Made by a program: the position numbers and the translations under genes. The notes beneath the pieces were generated by a model, which saw only the letters and a list, made by a program, of their open reading frames with translations, ran no database searches and was not told the DNA's origin. Shown in pieces: positions 21,706 through 34,566 of a stretch of 64,000 nucleotides of DNA. How positions within the stretch are numbered: position 1 is the first letter of the stretch; each line of letters begins with the position of its first letter. Source of the stretch: Rhynchosporium graminicola (Eukaryota > Ascomycota > Leotiomycetes > Helotiales > Ploettnerulaceae); assembly GCA_900074885.1 (NCBI GenBank), contig FJUW01000013.1, positions 62,001 through 126,000 on the forward strand, read 5' to 3'.

Positions 21706-22953
21706 ATGTTGGAGTTCATGGATTACGTGCAAAATGCTTTTTATAACAAGTCCCAATGGAACTTTGAAAATTCTTACTCTCAGTTGACAGCTACTGCAAG
21801 AGGTAAATTCCGAAGCATCCTAGCTGAACCCTGGAATAGCTACTAACGTGCGCGCGAAGCTCTCCTGGAATTCGAAACTCCTCATGGTTTAAGATTAAAT
21901 CTTTCTTCACTCTCTTCTCAAAACTTCGCTACTTCCTATGCCATTGGGAGCGTGGGCCTAGTGGATGGATCTGTTTCATACCTTTACACCTCTCTACCTC
22001 TACACACCACCTCTCAGAGCGGGCAGATCGAGCTTCACGATGTCATCCGTGGATACAGACAGATACAAGAACTGCGGAAGCCTAAAGAGTCGTGGATGTG
22101 GGAGCGGTGGCAGGGAGGGAAGCGGATAGACAAGCGCGACACCCTGCTGTATGCACGACTCTACTTGCCTCAAAGCACATTGGAAGCATTGTACCTCCGT
22201 CGAATAAGCCCCACGCAGCAACTGAAATTATCTGCAGTCAGCAACAGCCATCTTCGCAATGGAGGAACTATATTAGCTCTGTATCAGTACGATGTTGGGA
22301 AGTACAGTGCCGATACTTTGTACTCGACGGATGGCGGCCTCATTGGCATTCGAGGTCTTTATAACTTCGGCCCAGATCCGAGGAAGGAAGTTACGGAGCC
22401 TCCCAAAACGGATGATCGTTTCTATGGCCGATTCAGTGCTGGGGCAGAGATGTACTATGGCTCATTGAACAAGTCTGGAGGAATGAGCTTCGGTGGCCGA
22501 TTCGCAACCTTACCTGCTCACAAGGGAGTACCATTGACAGCAACTCTCACTTTGAATCCGCTCATGGGCAGCCTAAGCACGACATACGCCGTAAAGGCTG
22601 GGAAAAGTTTGGCGTTTTGCTCAAAGTTCGATTTTAATGTCTACAGTTACGAAAGCGACGTGATGCTCGGGTGCGAGCTGTGGAAAATGAAAACCAAGAT
22701 CCCAAAAGTAAAAGAGCGAAGTACGCTGGCGAAACTTGAGTGGAGACTTGATCCTGTTGAAGAAAAACTAGTACCTGAGCCGGAGGAAGTTGCCGGAGTG
22801 TTGAAAGCAAGAGTCGACCAAAATTGGAAAATTGGACTGATATGGGAAGGCAGGATCAAAGACCTGCTTTTCACCCTAGGATCGTCGATTGATATGAAGA
22901 GGAGGGACCAGCCGTTCAGAGCTATCGGATTGGAATTGCAGTACTCTTCTTGA
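21706..22953 (+). CDS. MDM10: Mitochondrial distribution and morphology protein 10
   Basis: A mitochondrial outer-membrane beta-barrel of the ERMES ER-mitochondria tether and of the SAM complex that inserts beta-barrel proteins. Two exons are inferred: 21706-21802 and 21860-22953 (intron with a TACTAAC branch point at 21841), giving 396 residues. The start [19 protein letters not shown] is characteristic of fungal Mdm10, followed by [20 protein letters not shown] across the splice. The body shows alternating-polarity strands expected of a barrel ([37 protein letters not shown]). The end, [12 protein letters not shown], is a typical closing beta-signal-like strand. A downstream ATG at 21952 would remove the first strands and is not the start. 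Confidence 0.95.
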
Positions 22954-24561
22954 GAGGTACACTTTGAAGCGTCTCACTCGGCTCACATGGAGCCCATCCC
23001 GAGCCCCAAAACAGGAGACGCACTCAATGGCACATTTGGAAACAGATCAGTCAGCCACAGAATTCTGGATACGGTCAGATGAGCTGCAAGGTCGTACTTG
23101 ATATCCTGGAACACATAAATCCATTACACGAATACCTACTAAGTTAATCGACAAGTCGTCCCAATCTTCCCAAATGAAGCACAAAATCACGAGAACCATG
23201 GCGCCCACTTCTCAGCGAAGATTAGCGGCGACGGCGATGGTCTTTACACAATATCGACGAACGAAAATTGTCGAGACGAAAGTGTCATAACGTGACGCAC
23301 GTGTCTGTTCACCAATGCTTTCCAAGCATGGCTCTCCACCAGTCTCTGATTTCATGTCAGGACGTTGCATTCGGGTTTCAAAGACCTTTCATGTACTCGA
23401 GTCTAGCTGGCAGTAAAATACCTGCTCCTCATCACCCGACTGATTCTGCTACCGCCGATCTATGCCGACTTAGCGACATGCTCGTCATCTAGTAGCTCCC
23501 AAGAGCTCGAGGAATCTACAAATCGAGAAGCAGCTTCTACTGAGAGTTTCTCAGCCAAGAAGCCATACATGCTGCACATGGCTATCGGATTAAAGGACTA
23601 TCGACCTTCTCAACCTTACGGTATAGGTTTGAAGAGTCTTTGATCAATGTCTGCAGATTTTGAGGATATGGTTCTTCAGCTTGATCATGAGCATCGATCT
23701 TATTCCTCTCACAGCTGGCGGCTGTGGCCACTTCAGAGCTGGAATTATGCCTGTACCAATATACTCACGTCCAACACGGATTCCGTTTGAGTTGATGATG
23801 ACACAGATGACATCTGCAGCCCAAAACATCCTCATGATCCAACTTTCATACCCATAAAAAGTTCATTCCGGCATGAACATCGTGTGAAGCACGATCCATT
23901 TCCTCGACTGTTGAAATTTTGGTTCATGTCCGATACAAAGTCAGATTCAGAGATGACCTTCCGAATAGAAATACATTTCATTCTTCGGATTAAGTCAGCT
24001 CTTCCTCTTCCTCTTCCATCTTGATCAATTCACACATCTATTCACCTCGAGTATAAGAAACCACACTCCTCTGTCAAAGTATTACCATGTCCATTCATTT
24101 CCGTCAACTCAACCGGCTATTGGGTAGCGTCTGAGCACCATCGAGTCAATCTTGCCAGCGGCGGAACATTATCCAAGAGCAATCATCCCCTGCAGCCGCA
24201 GGTTAATGTGCATCATTCAAAAACCATTTGGACTGACAGGATCCTTGAATATTTACTCGGAGGATCATCTCCCGTTTTTTTCAGATTGTTCTTCGGACAT
24301 CCCCAACGCCAAGTCCATCAAGTTAGTCCAATAGATGCGACAATAGCATATGCAAAGAGAAGCACTTTTATGACGAGGAACCGAACTCATTGTTGCAAGT
24401 GGTAGCGGCTATAAGAATGACTTGGCTACTTTCAGTGTATATGATCAAGAGGGGAGGACGTACGATGAGAGATATCTTGCTGGAATCTGCGACTTTGTCG
24501 TACGAAATTGACACCGTTTTGAAGCCTTGTTTTACAAAGAAGACCTTTCATTTCGTGCATC
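22954..24561. other. Intergenic between MDM10 and the P450
   Basis: 1.6 kb with only short frames (for example 23268-23492, 23660-23857 and 24152-24334, all plus). None matches a family or joins by splicing. The last few hundred bases should contain the P450 promoter. Confidence 0.6.
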
Positions 24562-26463
24562 ATGCTATCATTTACTTTGATTGGAGTAATATCTATCGTT
24601 CTTGCGATTGTCTATGCAGTTTTCAGGGAGCAAAAGAGGAAAAGAGTTCCTACAGGTACTCGTCCACTTCCGGGGCCAAGGGGTATGTCATCTCCCTTCG
24701 TCTTTCGATCTTCATGGTCAACTTCTTGGTTGAAGGTTGATGTAGAGGATCAGGTTTACCATTCATTGGACGAGTCCACGATGTTCCGGCCGTCGCTACC
24801 TGGTTAAAGTTCTGGGAATGGTCGAAGGTTTACGGGCCCATCTACCAGATGGAGATATTCGGTTCAGTTCACGTATGGATATCATCTGAAGAGGTTGCCA
24901 ACGACTTGCTCTCGAAACGAGGAACTATATACTCTGATCGTCCAACTATCCCCAATCTGCCTGACAACAGGACATCTGGCAATTATCTCGCTCTACTCGG
25001 GCGTACTGGTATGTTTCCCTTCTCGTCTCCAGCGCGATCCTCTGTTTGAGATGATTCTTATCAAATCAGAAACATGGAAACGTCAGCGTAAAGTCTCGCA
25101 TCAGGTTATGTCCCGCCCATCAGCCGAATCACTCTACAACTATCCCTCCATGGAATGCAAACGGCTCCTCTATCAGATGAGCAAAGAACCCTCCAACTAC
25201 ATTGCTCACATCGAGCAGTATACCAGCCGCACCATTAGTCGTATTTCGTGGGGCGCACCGCACTTTGCCGATGAACTTCGCCTAGGCACCTTCGGACTCC
25301 TCACCACCATCTCCCCATCCGGCGCCGTACCCAATATCGTCTCCTGGCTCTCACATCTACCCGCCTGGCTAAGTCCCTGGCAACAGGTCGAGAACGCACG
25401 ACATGCACGAGAACACAAGTTTTTTAGACACTGTTACGACACCGTCAAAAGCAAGATCGCGAATGGGATCGCGGCGCCAAGTTACATGAAAGTGTTTCTC
25501 GATGAGAAAGAGAAAGGGAAACATGAGATGCGGAATGAGGAGGGTCAGTACATCGTAGGTATGGTGGCTATTGCTGGGGCTTTGACGATTGGAAGCCCGT
25601 TGCAGAGTTATATTTTGGCGATGTGTCATTATCCGGAGTGGCAGAGCAAGTTGAGGGAGGAGATGAGGGAGGTTTGTGGGGAGAGATGTCCGGAGTGGGA
25701 GGATAGGGAGAATTTGCCTATGTTGAGGGCGGTGATGAAGGAGGTTATTAGATGGAGACCTCCTGTTCCTACTGGTAAGCGTGTCTCCCCACGTTATCGA
25801 CTTTATCCAGCAGAAAGATATTCGATTGTCGACTTGTTCCAGAAAGCATCGAATTTTAATCTTGTTCTGTGATGTAGGAATCCCTCACTGTCTTGAGAAA
25901 GACGATGTTTACAACGGCTATCACATCCCAGCAGGAGCTACAATTCACGCTCTAGAATGGTACTCGCCCCTCCTCTCCGCTTTCTTCGTTCCCGTATCGC
26001 CAACAATTTCTAAGCTAACATCATCAGGGGCATAACCCGTGACCCGCTCATCTATCCCGACCCTGAATCTTTCCTCCCAAATCGCTGGCTCTCCCCATCC
26101 TTCCCAACAACTTACCGCGAACCGCTGAGCCAATTTCCTACTCTAAAAGCGCACTCTCAGTTCGGGTTCGGACGTCGGGCATGTACAGGTGTCGATATCG
26201 TCGAACAGGAACTCTTCCTAGCAATGGGTGGGTTGGCGTGGGCTTTCGACGTTCAGAAGAGGACAGATAAGGAGGGCAAGGAAATTGAGGTCCCCCTAGC
26301 GAAATATACTAGTCTATTAATAGCGAAGCCAGAGAAGTTTGAATTTGAGTGTCGGATTATGGGGAGGAACGGTATGGATGGAGATACGACGAAAGGGATG
26401 TTGGAGAGGATGTGGAAGGATGTTAATGAGGGGAGGACAGAGGATTGGGGTCCTGGTGAGTAG
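24562..26463 (+). CDS. Cytochrome P450 monooxygenase
   Basis: A microsomal P450 anchored by an N-terminal helix (MLSFTLIGVISIVLAIVYAV) followed by the PLPGPRG hinge. Five exons are inferred: 24562-24682, 24754-25008, 25070-25774, 25878-25959 and 26028-26463, giving 532 residues. The C-helix reads TETWKRQRK. The ExxR motif is EVIR at 350-353. The heme loop is FGFGRRACTG (433-442) with ligand Cys440. The I-helix (about 292-301) reads AIAGALTIGS, so the usual acidic-Thr pair of A/G-G-x-D/E-T-T is missing. The substrate is unknown and no cluster partners lie beside it. The last exon has a perfect donor at 26456 (GTGAGT), a branch point and an acceptor 53 nt on, so a slightly different C-terminus is possible. 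Confidence 0.9.
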
Positions 26464-29361
26464 AACGTTGCTGCTAATGGGCTTGTCTTTGAGACGACTG
26501 GTGAGCAGATTCTGCATTTGGAGACGCCAGATATGTGGTTGAGTGAGAGGGATAGTGGGATTGATGTTGATGAGGTGCTGGTTGAGAAGGAGGTTTTACT
26601 TGTGGTTGAGGATGTCAAGTTTAAAATGTCCAGGAGGGTGGGAATAGTTTGTCGTGACTTTGTATTCTATCATCTCTTTAGGAATTGAGGATATCCATAG
26701 GAGGATCCTAGGTAAGCAGGCCTGGGCTTCTACTCGAATGTCACGTACTGAATTGCATTGAGCAGCTAGGGTGTACACGCTCAGACTGCTCGTTCCAAAT
26801 ACTTGCCCAGATAAATAATAACTTCTCTTCCGTAAGTGTGACCTGTTAAGATGTTGAGAAGAAAACAGGCATGTTTTTGCAGATGAAGCTATGAATGCGA
26901 AGCGATGACTTGAAAACTTGTAGTAAGAAAGAATTCTCAATATTGTTGTCATTTTAGAAGAGTTGTCAAATCCTGACATGACATACAAGTATAAATAATT
27001 GATACTATGTAATATTTCATGATCTTATTAGAATGTTGAATTACACCTACGAGTTCTCTCTTCACCGGAGACGAATCCGCATAGCCTTACTGCGACCATT
27101 GCTAGACTCTCTCGACCTTATCTATCCAATGCACTTTGATAAGAGGATAAGTCATCGACTGACGTGGATAATTGCGGACACCAAGAGATCCGACAGTCTT
27201 ATGGCTGCGCAGACCGGACTTTCGGGTTCGCCTTAGTCTTGGTCTTTGCTTTGATCCGGCCGTGGGGGATTTGACTATTGGTTTGTCAAAGACTTTTAGA
27301 TGATGCTGGATGGTTGTTGTTTCGGCTGTAGCGCTTGCGTAATTGCAATTCAGCCCTGAAAAGTCCGACTTGGCTAGCTTGGCTGAGACTTCTCAATCTT
27401 CAATTCCTACTGGATTGGTAAGTATATTTGAAACAAGAGGTGAGAGATACGATGAACCTGGCCGAGCTGAAAGAATAGATGGGAGGGAAAGCCCAGCTCA
27501 CTCATAGATAGACCTTGAGGTTGATACGCCCGCCTATACAAAAGTACCTCGCCAATAGCGCGCCACCATATTGAGCGAGTTATCAACACGAACAATAAAA
27601 GTTAAAAGTACTTCAGATACACATAAAATGCCCGGGAGAATGGGATCTTGACCAATGATAGGATCATACAAAAGTACCACCAACAATTGCGATATGCAAC
27701 AGATTGTTTGTGTAAATGAAGATGTTCCGAAGTGCAAAAGTACCCATCCCGCCTGCAACCCGGATCTTCGCTCTTTAATGAGGAGTCAGTCACAAAAGAG
27801 CCGCATTCCCGCCCAATGTTGAAGTTCTGTTCGCGCCTTCGAGCTCTGTCGTGTTTTGAGGACATAAGTCACGTGCCAAATGCTGCACAGAAATAAATGC
27901 ATTTGCTTGCTTCTGACTGGTGGCAGAGCAAAGCCGACCAAAGTCTAAAATGTACAACTTCGTTCCCATATATTTCCCTCACTTGACCCCCATCTTCTCC
28001 TTCTCCTAGGATTTCCATCCGACCTGGTCCCTCATCTTCATGGTCCTCCCATCGCAGTTCCCAATCCAGAGACTCGTGGCAAGCAAAGACAAGGTCGTGG
28101 GCCTCACCTGTCTGCCAGCTCAGTAGCCCACGAGGAAGAGCAGAGGTCAAGGAGAGGCCGATAACGAAGCCACCCACGCTGCCACACACGACAGCGAGTC
28201 GTGTCAGACGTCTGACTATTATACAACTCCCGGAAAGCTGTATGATCCCGCTCACCGCATCCACGCTTGACGCGCCGCTCGCGAGATACAAAATGGGTTG
28301 ATAGATCTGGTTCTGGCTCGGATTCTCGCTCGCTCCTCTAGTATCGAGGCTACTGTACCTGTCATGGCGATGTCGATGTCGATGTCAACATCCCTCGTCC
28401 ATTCAGCGCCTTACCCGCAGCGCATTTTCGCATAATCGTTCCCAAAGGTGCATGATCAAGTCGGAGTGGGCAAATGACTACCTGATACTGAAGGAGAAGT
28501 AAGTATAGGAAAGATAAAGATAAAAGACAGAATATCACGGAACCGAAATCCTCATGATGACAGATCCGCATGGCGACTTCCTCATTCGCCGAGGCCAAGT
28601 GGTTTCTCGGGTCGGCATCGTATCCGACAAGGTTGTTGGCGAGTTTTCAAGGCGCATTCCGCACATGTCATTCACGGCTGCTCCTTTAAGCTTTTTTCCT
28701 CTTGTCAGTTTCCTGTATATCATTATTATTACAATCATTAGTATTTTTATTATTATCATCGGGCCCCCGTACTTTGCGCAGTCATCCCACGCTTTCAGAT
28801 GAGAGATGCGTTGTGATTGTTCGTTCTACGATGCTCGGACTTCACAGTAAGTCAGGGTCAGGCCAAAGTCGGTCCCCATCCAGGTACCCAAAGTCTTCAA
28901 CCACTACGAAAAACACTACTTCGAAACCCACCTCTTTCTCAGTCCGGTCCAGATCTAAGATTTTAGACCCAGACTTCCTTTTTCTACTACCAGAAAAACA
29001 TAGCCAAACTCTAATTACAGATCAGAGCCGGCGTGTTCTAGTCCCATGGCTCTTCTTTAAGTCTGCGGCAATCCTACCTATCTATCTCGACTTTCCCGAT
29101 CAACAGTCTTCTCCTCCATTTGAATAAACGACTTTCAAACGACACTCGTCCTTCAAATCTCCTTTCAATCTCGAAGATCCTCGGTCCCTTCAGTTCATTT
29201 CCTCCGCTCAGGCCTGGCCTATATCAAAGCTACGCGACCCATTAGCGAGTCCTACACCTCGAAACGCAGCTTCAAAACGCAGCTTTTAGGTTGGCGAACC
29301 GGAACGGCAGCGGGAGTGTTTAGATGCAGACAAGGGTGCTTGCATACATACCTACACAATC
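26464..29361. other. Long intergenic stretch before the zinc transporter
   Basis: No gene model is supported. The P450 reading frame stays open for 75 codons after its TAG. A 140-codon minus frame (27869-28291) and a 141-codon plus frame ending at 29127 have no recognised domain; the latter contains an ATG-led frame at 28831-29127 that could be an upstream ORF in the transporter leader. CAAAAGTACC occurs three times (27539, 27669, 27735). Confidence 0.5.
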
Positions 29362-30770
29362 ATGTCGACCGTTCCACCCTTTGCTGAGGTATCCTGCGAC
29401 AGTGGGAACGAATATGATGGACGCTTGGGGATCCGCGTTTCCTCCATCTTTGTGATTGGATTTGGATCTATGCTGGGTATGCTTTCTCTATTGTATGGCT
29501 ACATAGCTCACGTCAGCTAATGATCCCTTCAGGTGCCCTATTACCAATCGCACTTGCAAGATCAAAGCGCATGCATGTGCCTCCTGTAGCTTTCTTCATT
29601 GCAAAATACTTCGGTTCCGGTGTCATTATTGCTACGGCATTCATTCATGTGAGTAGCGCGATCTCGGCATGTAACATGTGCAATATCCGTCATTTTGTGT
29701 TCTAGAGCCTGCTTAGGTTGATGCTGATGCATTATAGCTCTTTGCTCCAGCTACTGAAGCTCTCCAATCACCATGTTTGACAGGTCCGATCACGGAGTAC
29801 AGCTGGGCAGAAGGAATTGCCCTGATGACTATCTTCACCATGTTCTTCATTGAATTACTGGCATCTCGATATGATGTTTTTGGCTCTCACGAGCACGAGA
29901 GTGCTGATCCAGCAGTTAATCTCTTGCGAGACACTGAAAAGTACGGCAGCTCTCAAGGCACCCTAAAAACACGTAAGCATTTTCTCACTCATTGTAACCT
30001 CGAATCTTTTTTGGGGTTTCCAGAAAATGTCAGATCGATACTAGCGATATGGAATCCGCATTTTGTGCTAACGAATTGTAGCAAACAGTGCAGGTCACGA
30101 CCACAGCGGAAATGGTGAAAGTGCATCGTCGACTGTCAACAATGTGAACCTTGGTGACGGAGTTTCAAGGGTAGTTACCAATGGAGGCGTGCCAGGACGA
30201 GAAGACGATTTCAGTTATCCTCCAGGAGGTGAAGATCATCTTGGGCACACTCGGTCTCACTCCGAGAAAGATGAAAATTTCGCAGCGCAAATGACCGGAC
30301 TCTTCATCCTCGAATTTGGTGTTATCTTTCATTCTATTTTCATCGGTCTCACCCTTGCTGTCGCCGGATCCGAGTTCAACATCCTATACATCGTGCTCTC
30401 GTTCCACCAAACCTTCGAAGGTCTAGGTCTGGGTTCCCGACTTGCAACTGCGTCGTGGCCAAAAGGCAAGAACTGGTTACCATGGGCAATGGGAGCGGCC
30501 TTTGGTCTCACTACTCCGATTGCGATTGCCATCGGTCTTGGCGTCAGGAGCCGCTTCGAACCCGGAAGTGCTTCAACTCTTATTGTGCAGGGTGTCTTCG
30601 ACTCTATAAGTGCGGGTATCTTGATCTACACCGGTTTGGTGGAATTGATGGCTCACGAGTTCATGTTCAATCCAGAAATGCGCAAGAGCTCTATCAAGAT
30701 GATGCTCTTCGCTTACGGATGCATGGTTCTTGGCGCCGGTCTCATGGCTGTCCTCGGTCGTTGGGCTTGA
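29362..30770 (+). CDS. ZIP-family zinc/iron transporter
   Basis: A plasma-membrane importer of Zn2+ (Zrt1/Zrt2 type). Four exons are inferred: 29362-29476, 29533-29648, 29738-29972 and 30082-30770, giving 384 residues. Early helices are RVSSIFVIGFGSMLGALLPI, FFIAKYFGSGVIIATAFIHL and GIALMTIFTMFFIELLASRY. A long cytosolic loop follows with scattered His (GSHEHES, AGHDHSGN, HLGHTRSHS). The metal-binding signatures are HSIFIG starting at residue 239 and HQTFEG starting at 264. Three more helices end at VLGRWA. The order and spacing fit a complete eight-helix ZIP. Expression is probably induced by zinc shortage, but I saw no convincing Zap1-type site. Orthology to Zrt1 versus Zrt2 cannot be decided here. 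Confidence 0.93.
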
Positions 30771-31893
30771 AAAAAAAGAATGTTACATCTGTATGCGAAC
30801 TTTAATGAAATTGCTTCTCTGATCACATGATAGATCAGATATGTGGCGCTATCAGAATGACTTGGAATCATTACAGCACAGAGAGGTGCTGAATCTCGAG
30901 TCAAGTCTGGGGCGAGGTGGGCATAGATTGGGATTGGATATCGGCGTACCTGACGACCACGGTATGATGCGACTTGAAATCGGTCAAGTCTTTGATGAGG
31001 AACGAAACAGAAGACCTGTGGAATGTGCCATCAGGATTATGGCTGTAGATAATGAAAATTTGATCAGGTTCACCCCGCTGTACATTGTGGAAAGTTTGGT
31101 TTACGGGGAGAAAAGCTTTCATCGAGGGGGTGGGGGGTCCCACTCGCGCTAACAGTGCATTAGTAATCCACCTCAACTCGTGCGCTCTTTCTGTTTGGGA
31201 ACGACGAGTAATACTCCATCAGCAATTTTGGACGGAAAGACAATTCGAATAGCATGCTTTCGCTTCTTTCTGCCTGTTGGGTTGATGCGCGGCGTTTGGG
31301 CACTTAGGCACCTCGCTCAAGTGCTTTCGAGTTCAAGTTGGGCTTCGTTTTATTGTTATTGAACTTTTCGAATTCTTATTTTCGTGAGAGGAAGACTGAT
31401 CTGAGATGGTGATATCTTTCTCTGATCTAGAACGACTCTTTCCTCTCACTTCTCTTCCATTGTTGATGTAGAGGATGCATGATGGTGAGGGATATCGAGC
31501 TTGCTCCCGTTTAGTAGCTGCTTAGAAAGGCAAGATGTACCTGATGTTCAGATGATCAAGTGCCACGAAGATAAAACACCTCCGCAGCCCGACCGCTCCT
31601 CCATGCGTACCTTCCTCAATTCATTGTCGAGTGGCCGTTGCTCTGATGGCCCAACGTTGTGCCTCCTTTCTTCATGTTGTCCAACATCCACCGTCTTTAC
31701 AGTTTTACCAGCATAAATTAGCATATCGCTCAGATTATCGCTCGGTTTTATCGGTCCATCAGTGTATCTGTCTCACTTCTTCGTCTTTCTATTCCAAGTT
31801 CGTACACCGATCAGCCTTACAGCATCAACTCGATTCAAGTAGAGTATACATAGCGCGTTGGATGGCAATAGCCGAGCTAGGCCTGATCTCAAA
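30771..31893. other. Intergenic
   Basis: Only short frames, on both strands (30841-31152 plus is the longest), with no recognised product. The last 150 bases are the likely leader of the next gene. Confidence 0.55.
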
Positions 31894-33362
31894 ATGGCTA
31901 CTTTGACTTCGCGTGATATCAGTCCGGAACCAGCGCATGATAGCATTCTATTACATGAAGCATCCTGTCGCTACCGGGAAATGTTGACGCTTCCCGAAGA
32001 GCTCCATACTCCCGAGACGCCCCCTTCTTCTGAGCCCAGCGATATCTACAAGACCGCCAATGAGCAATTCGAACAGGAGATGGAGGCTATCAACATGCGA
32101 AGACTACGTGAGGATAATGAGAGGGAGAATATGCGCTGTCGAGACGATAGAAAGTTGTGGGAAGAGATTGTGGAAAGGGAGAGATTTCGACGGAAAAATA
32201 GAGTGCCAAAATGCGAAATCGCCTCCGTATTGAACACGAACGAGATACAGAAAGTGAACCCGGAAATTAGGTTGGCTAGAAGGGAAGACGGACTGGAAGG
32301 ATCGACAGCATCCGCAGAATCGACGGAAGACATTGTCAAAGGTATTCGACATGGTGATGAGCTTGAGCGGGCCCGAATGCCTGCGGATGAGGTCCAGGCT
32401 CAGACGCTCGGCAACTCTGCTGGAAGGCCAATAATTTCTTGGGCTAGACAGCCATCTCATAAAGTCAGAAACTTGAGCACAAGCAGTGAGAAACTATCGA
32501 TCTCCAGTACTGCTTCAAGCAACAGTATGGTAGATCCACAAGGTGATTATGGTATCTCATCAGCGGTGTATCTTTACATTGAGAAGATTTGAAAGTTTGT
32601 GCTAATGGAAGTGGCCAGACTTTAGTGGCAGCCCTGTCATATCGCCCACAAGTCTCTCATCTGTAGACCAAGAGGCGGAGTCCCGCGCGGAACTGAGACA
32701 AGAACAAAAACAAGATACCGGTATCGCTAAGGTCTTGGATGGAGGACTGCAAAATGGTCCCGATAGTACAGATAACGTAGATGAGGAGAGCGTTTTCGTA
32801 CCTGGCATATGTTCAAAGATCCCACAGGACAATGATGTCGCGGACTTGCAATATGATGAGGTCAACATTGGACAAACGACTAAAACAAGATCTGTTCCCT
32901 TCAAATCAAGCAAACACCTGATGAGTGCAAGTTTCAAAGGTATGTGAAACCCATTCCTTGTATCTGCCATCTACCATCTGACACTCCTGCATAGGAGAAC
33001 CGAAGCTGAAGCCAATGTCTACGACAAACCCCTCCGAGACCACTTCAGCTGTAGCAGACCCCCATCACTCCGGATTCACGACTTCATCCAAATTTCACAT
33101 TGTGAGGAAGCGTCGGAGAGACAGCCCTGTGCTGAGCGATCGAACTCCAAAGCGACAGAGGTCCTACAAAGGTCCACGGTTGTCAGATGAAACGGAAAGT
33201 TCTGATGATGCCTATGGACCTATCGAAATCATACAGCATGCCGCATTAACTTCGATGCAGAAATGGGAGCTAGATCAGAAAGCTAAGAAGCGAATGAAGG
33301 AGGAAGCTAGGCGAAGGAAGGGCGGGGTATTGGATTATGTTGTTGCGAATTCAGATTACTAA
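31894..33362 (+). CDS. Charged, probably nuclear protein of unknown function
   Basis: Three exons are inferred: 31894-32542, 32619-32939 and 32995-33362, with good donors, GCTAAT branch point and phase-consistent joins, giving 445 residues. The ATG at 31894 (AAAATGG) is the first one in the frame. Residues about 45-110 are an Arg/Glu-rich helix or coiled coil (EQEMEAINMRRLREDNEREN, WEEIVERERFRRKNR). The middle is Ser/Thr/Asp/Gln-rich and disordered. Near the C-terminus there are basic clusters that look like nuclear localisation signals (VRKRRRDS, TPKRQR) and a final helix MQKWELDQKAKKRMKEEARR before KGGVLDYVVANSDY. I know no matching family. The regular splicing argues that it is a real gene. 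Confidence 0.7.
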
Positions 33363-34566
33363 GATTGGTTGGTTGTTGAGGGTTCGCTCTTGAGCTCTGC
33401 TGAGCTCTAAATCTGTAGTCGAGTCGACATCGGAGTATCAAATCGATATTGAAGTGGATTTTCGGGATCCAATGGATCTTCTTTCGTACACGCATTGATG
33501 CTGAAGAGTATTGATATCGTTGGGTCAGTATTCTGGTATTTATGCAAGTAGACTGAGTTAGTAAGCTTCGAGTAGTTTTAGAAGCAGCATCCTATCTACA
33601 TCTCTACTCTACCAATGTTAGTGTTCATAAAGCTCAAAGCTCGCTAGAATCTAGAAGGGTCAAGGAAACGCGAGACCAACGCCGGTCGTCGTGCATAGGT
33701 AAGTTTGGACAAGTGAAAACCGAGACTTGCGAGAAGATAAAACTATCAAAAGTAGAGTCTTATTGAGAATTGACGCCTATCTTCTATTTTTAATTCCTGA
33801 ATAGATTGATAGAGCCGATGATGTGCATCGAAATATCCAGACAAAACGGTATGGCATTCTTCTGTTCGAAAAATGTAACTATCAAGCTTGAAGAGGGCTT
33901 ATACCGGGATTCTGATCTTTACTGGGAATAGGAAACTGGATTTGATGGCGTTTTAATGTAAGTTTTTTCGATGAGCTCTCGATGGGATGTAAATAAGGAG
34001 AATGAAGTAGATTGGCTGGATAGGGAATGACAAGACCGCATGCAGTCATTAGATAATAACTGAAGCATGCGCCGTTCGATGAAATTGCATGTTGCTGACT
34101 CGGAACACTACATGGAAAATACAGATAAGATTATTGAGTACAATGTGTGCTTTGATGCTGTAATAAGTAGAGCTTATCAAGAAAGCTGAACACTCGAGAT
34201 GGGAATCTTGCTTTGAATGCTTTTTGTTGACACGGGAAGCTAAGCGAAGCTGAATCATCAATCAACATTTTTGGCCGCAGAATGAGCAGGGATTTGGTTG
34301 CGAACGACTAATCGTGGAATGTAGGTGACTGGGTAGGTGTTAAACATGTCAACAAATTCTCGCAACATTCAATGAACGCATCTATGAATCGCTCCTTCTG
34401 ATTCCAAATGCGTATTGCTCGGAGTCTCGATGGCGCGTTCCGTTCCGGAGCACTGCTCCTCCGTCCGCACGGATGGACTTCTCACTTCTTGTAATTTTCA
34501 AGAACATTTTTCCACGTCTTGGATAAGCTTTGCCTGATCATATCCTACTATTCAGAATTCTGTTAG
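33363..34566. other. Intergenic
   Basis: 1.2 kb, AT-rich, with only frames under 72 codons. No gene, RNA or repeat recognised. Confidence 0.6.

Noticed and set aside
27869..28291. 140-codon minus frame with weak similarity to fungal NACHT-type N-termini
   Set aside because: Similarity too vague and no downstream exons; left as unsupported.
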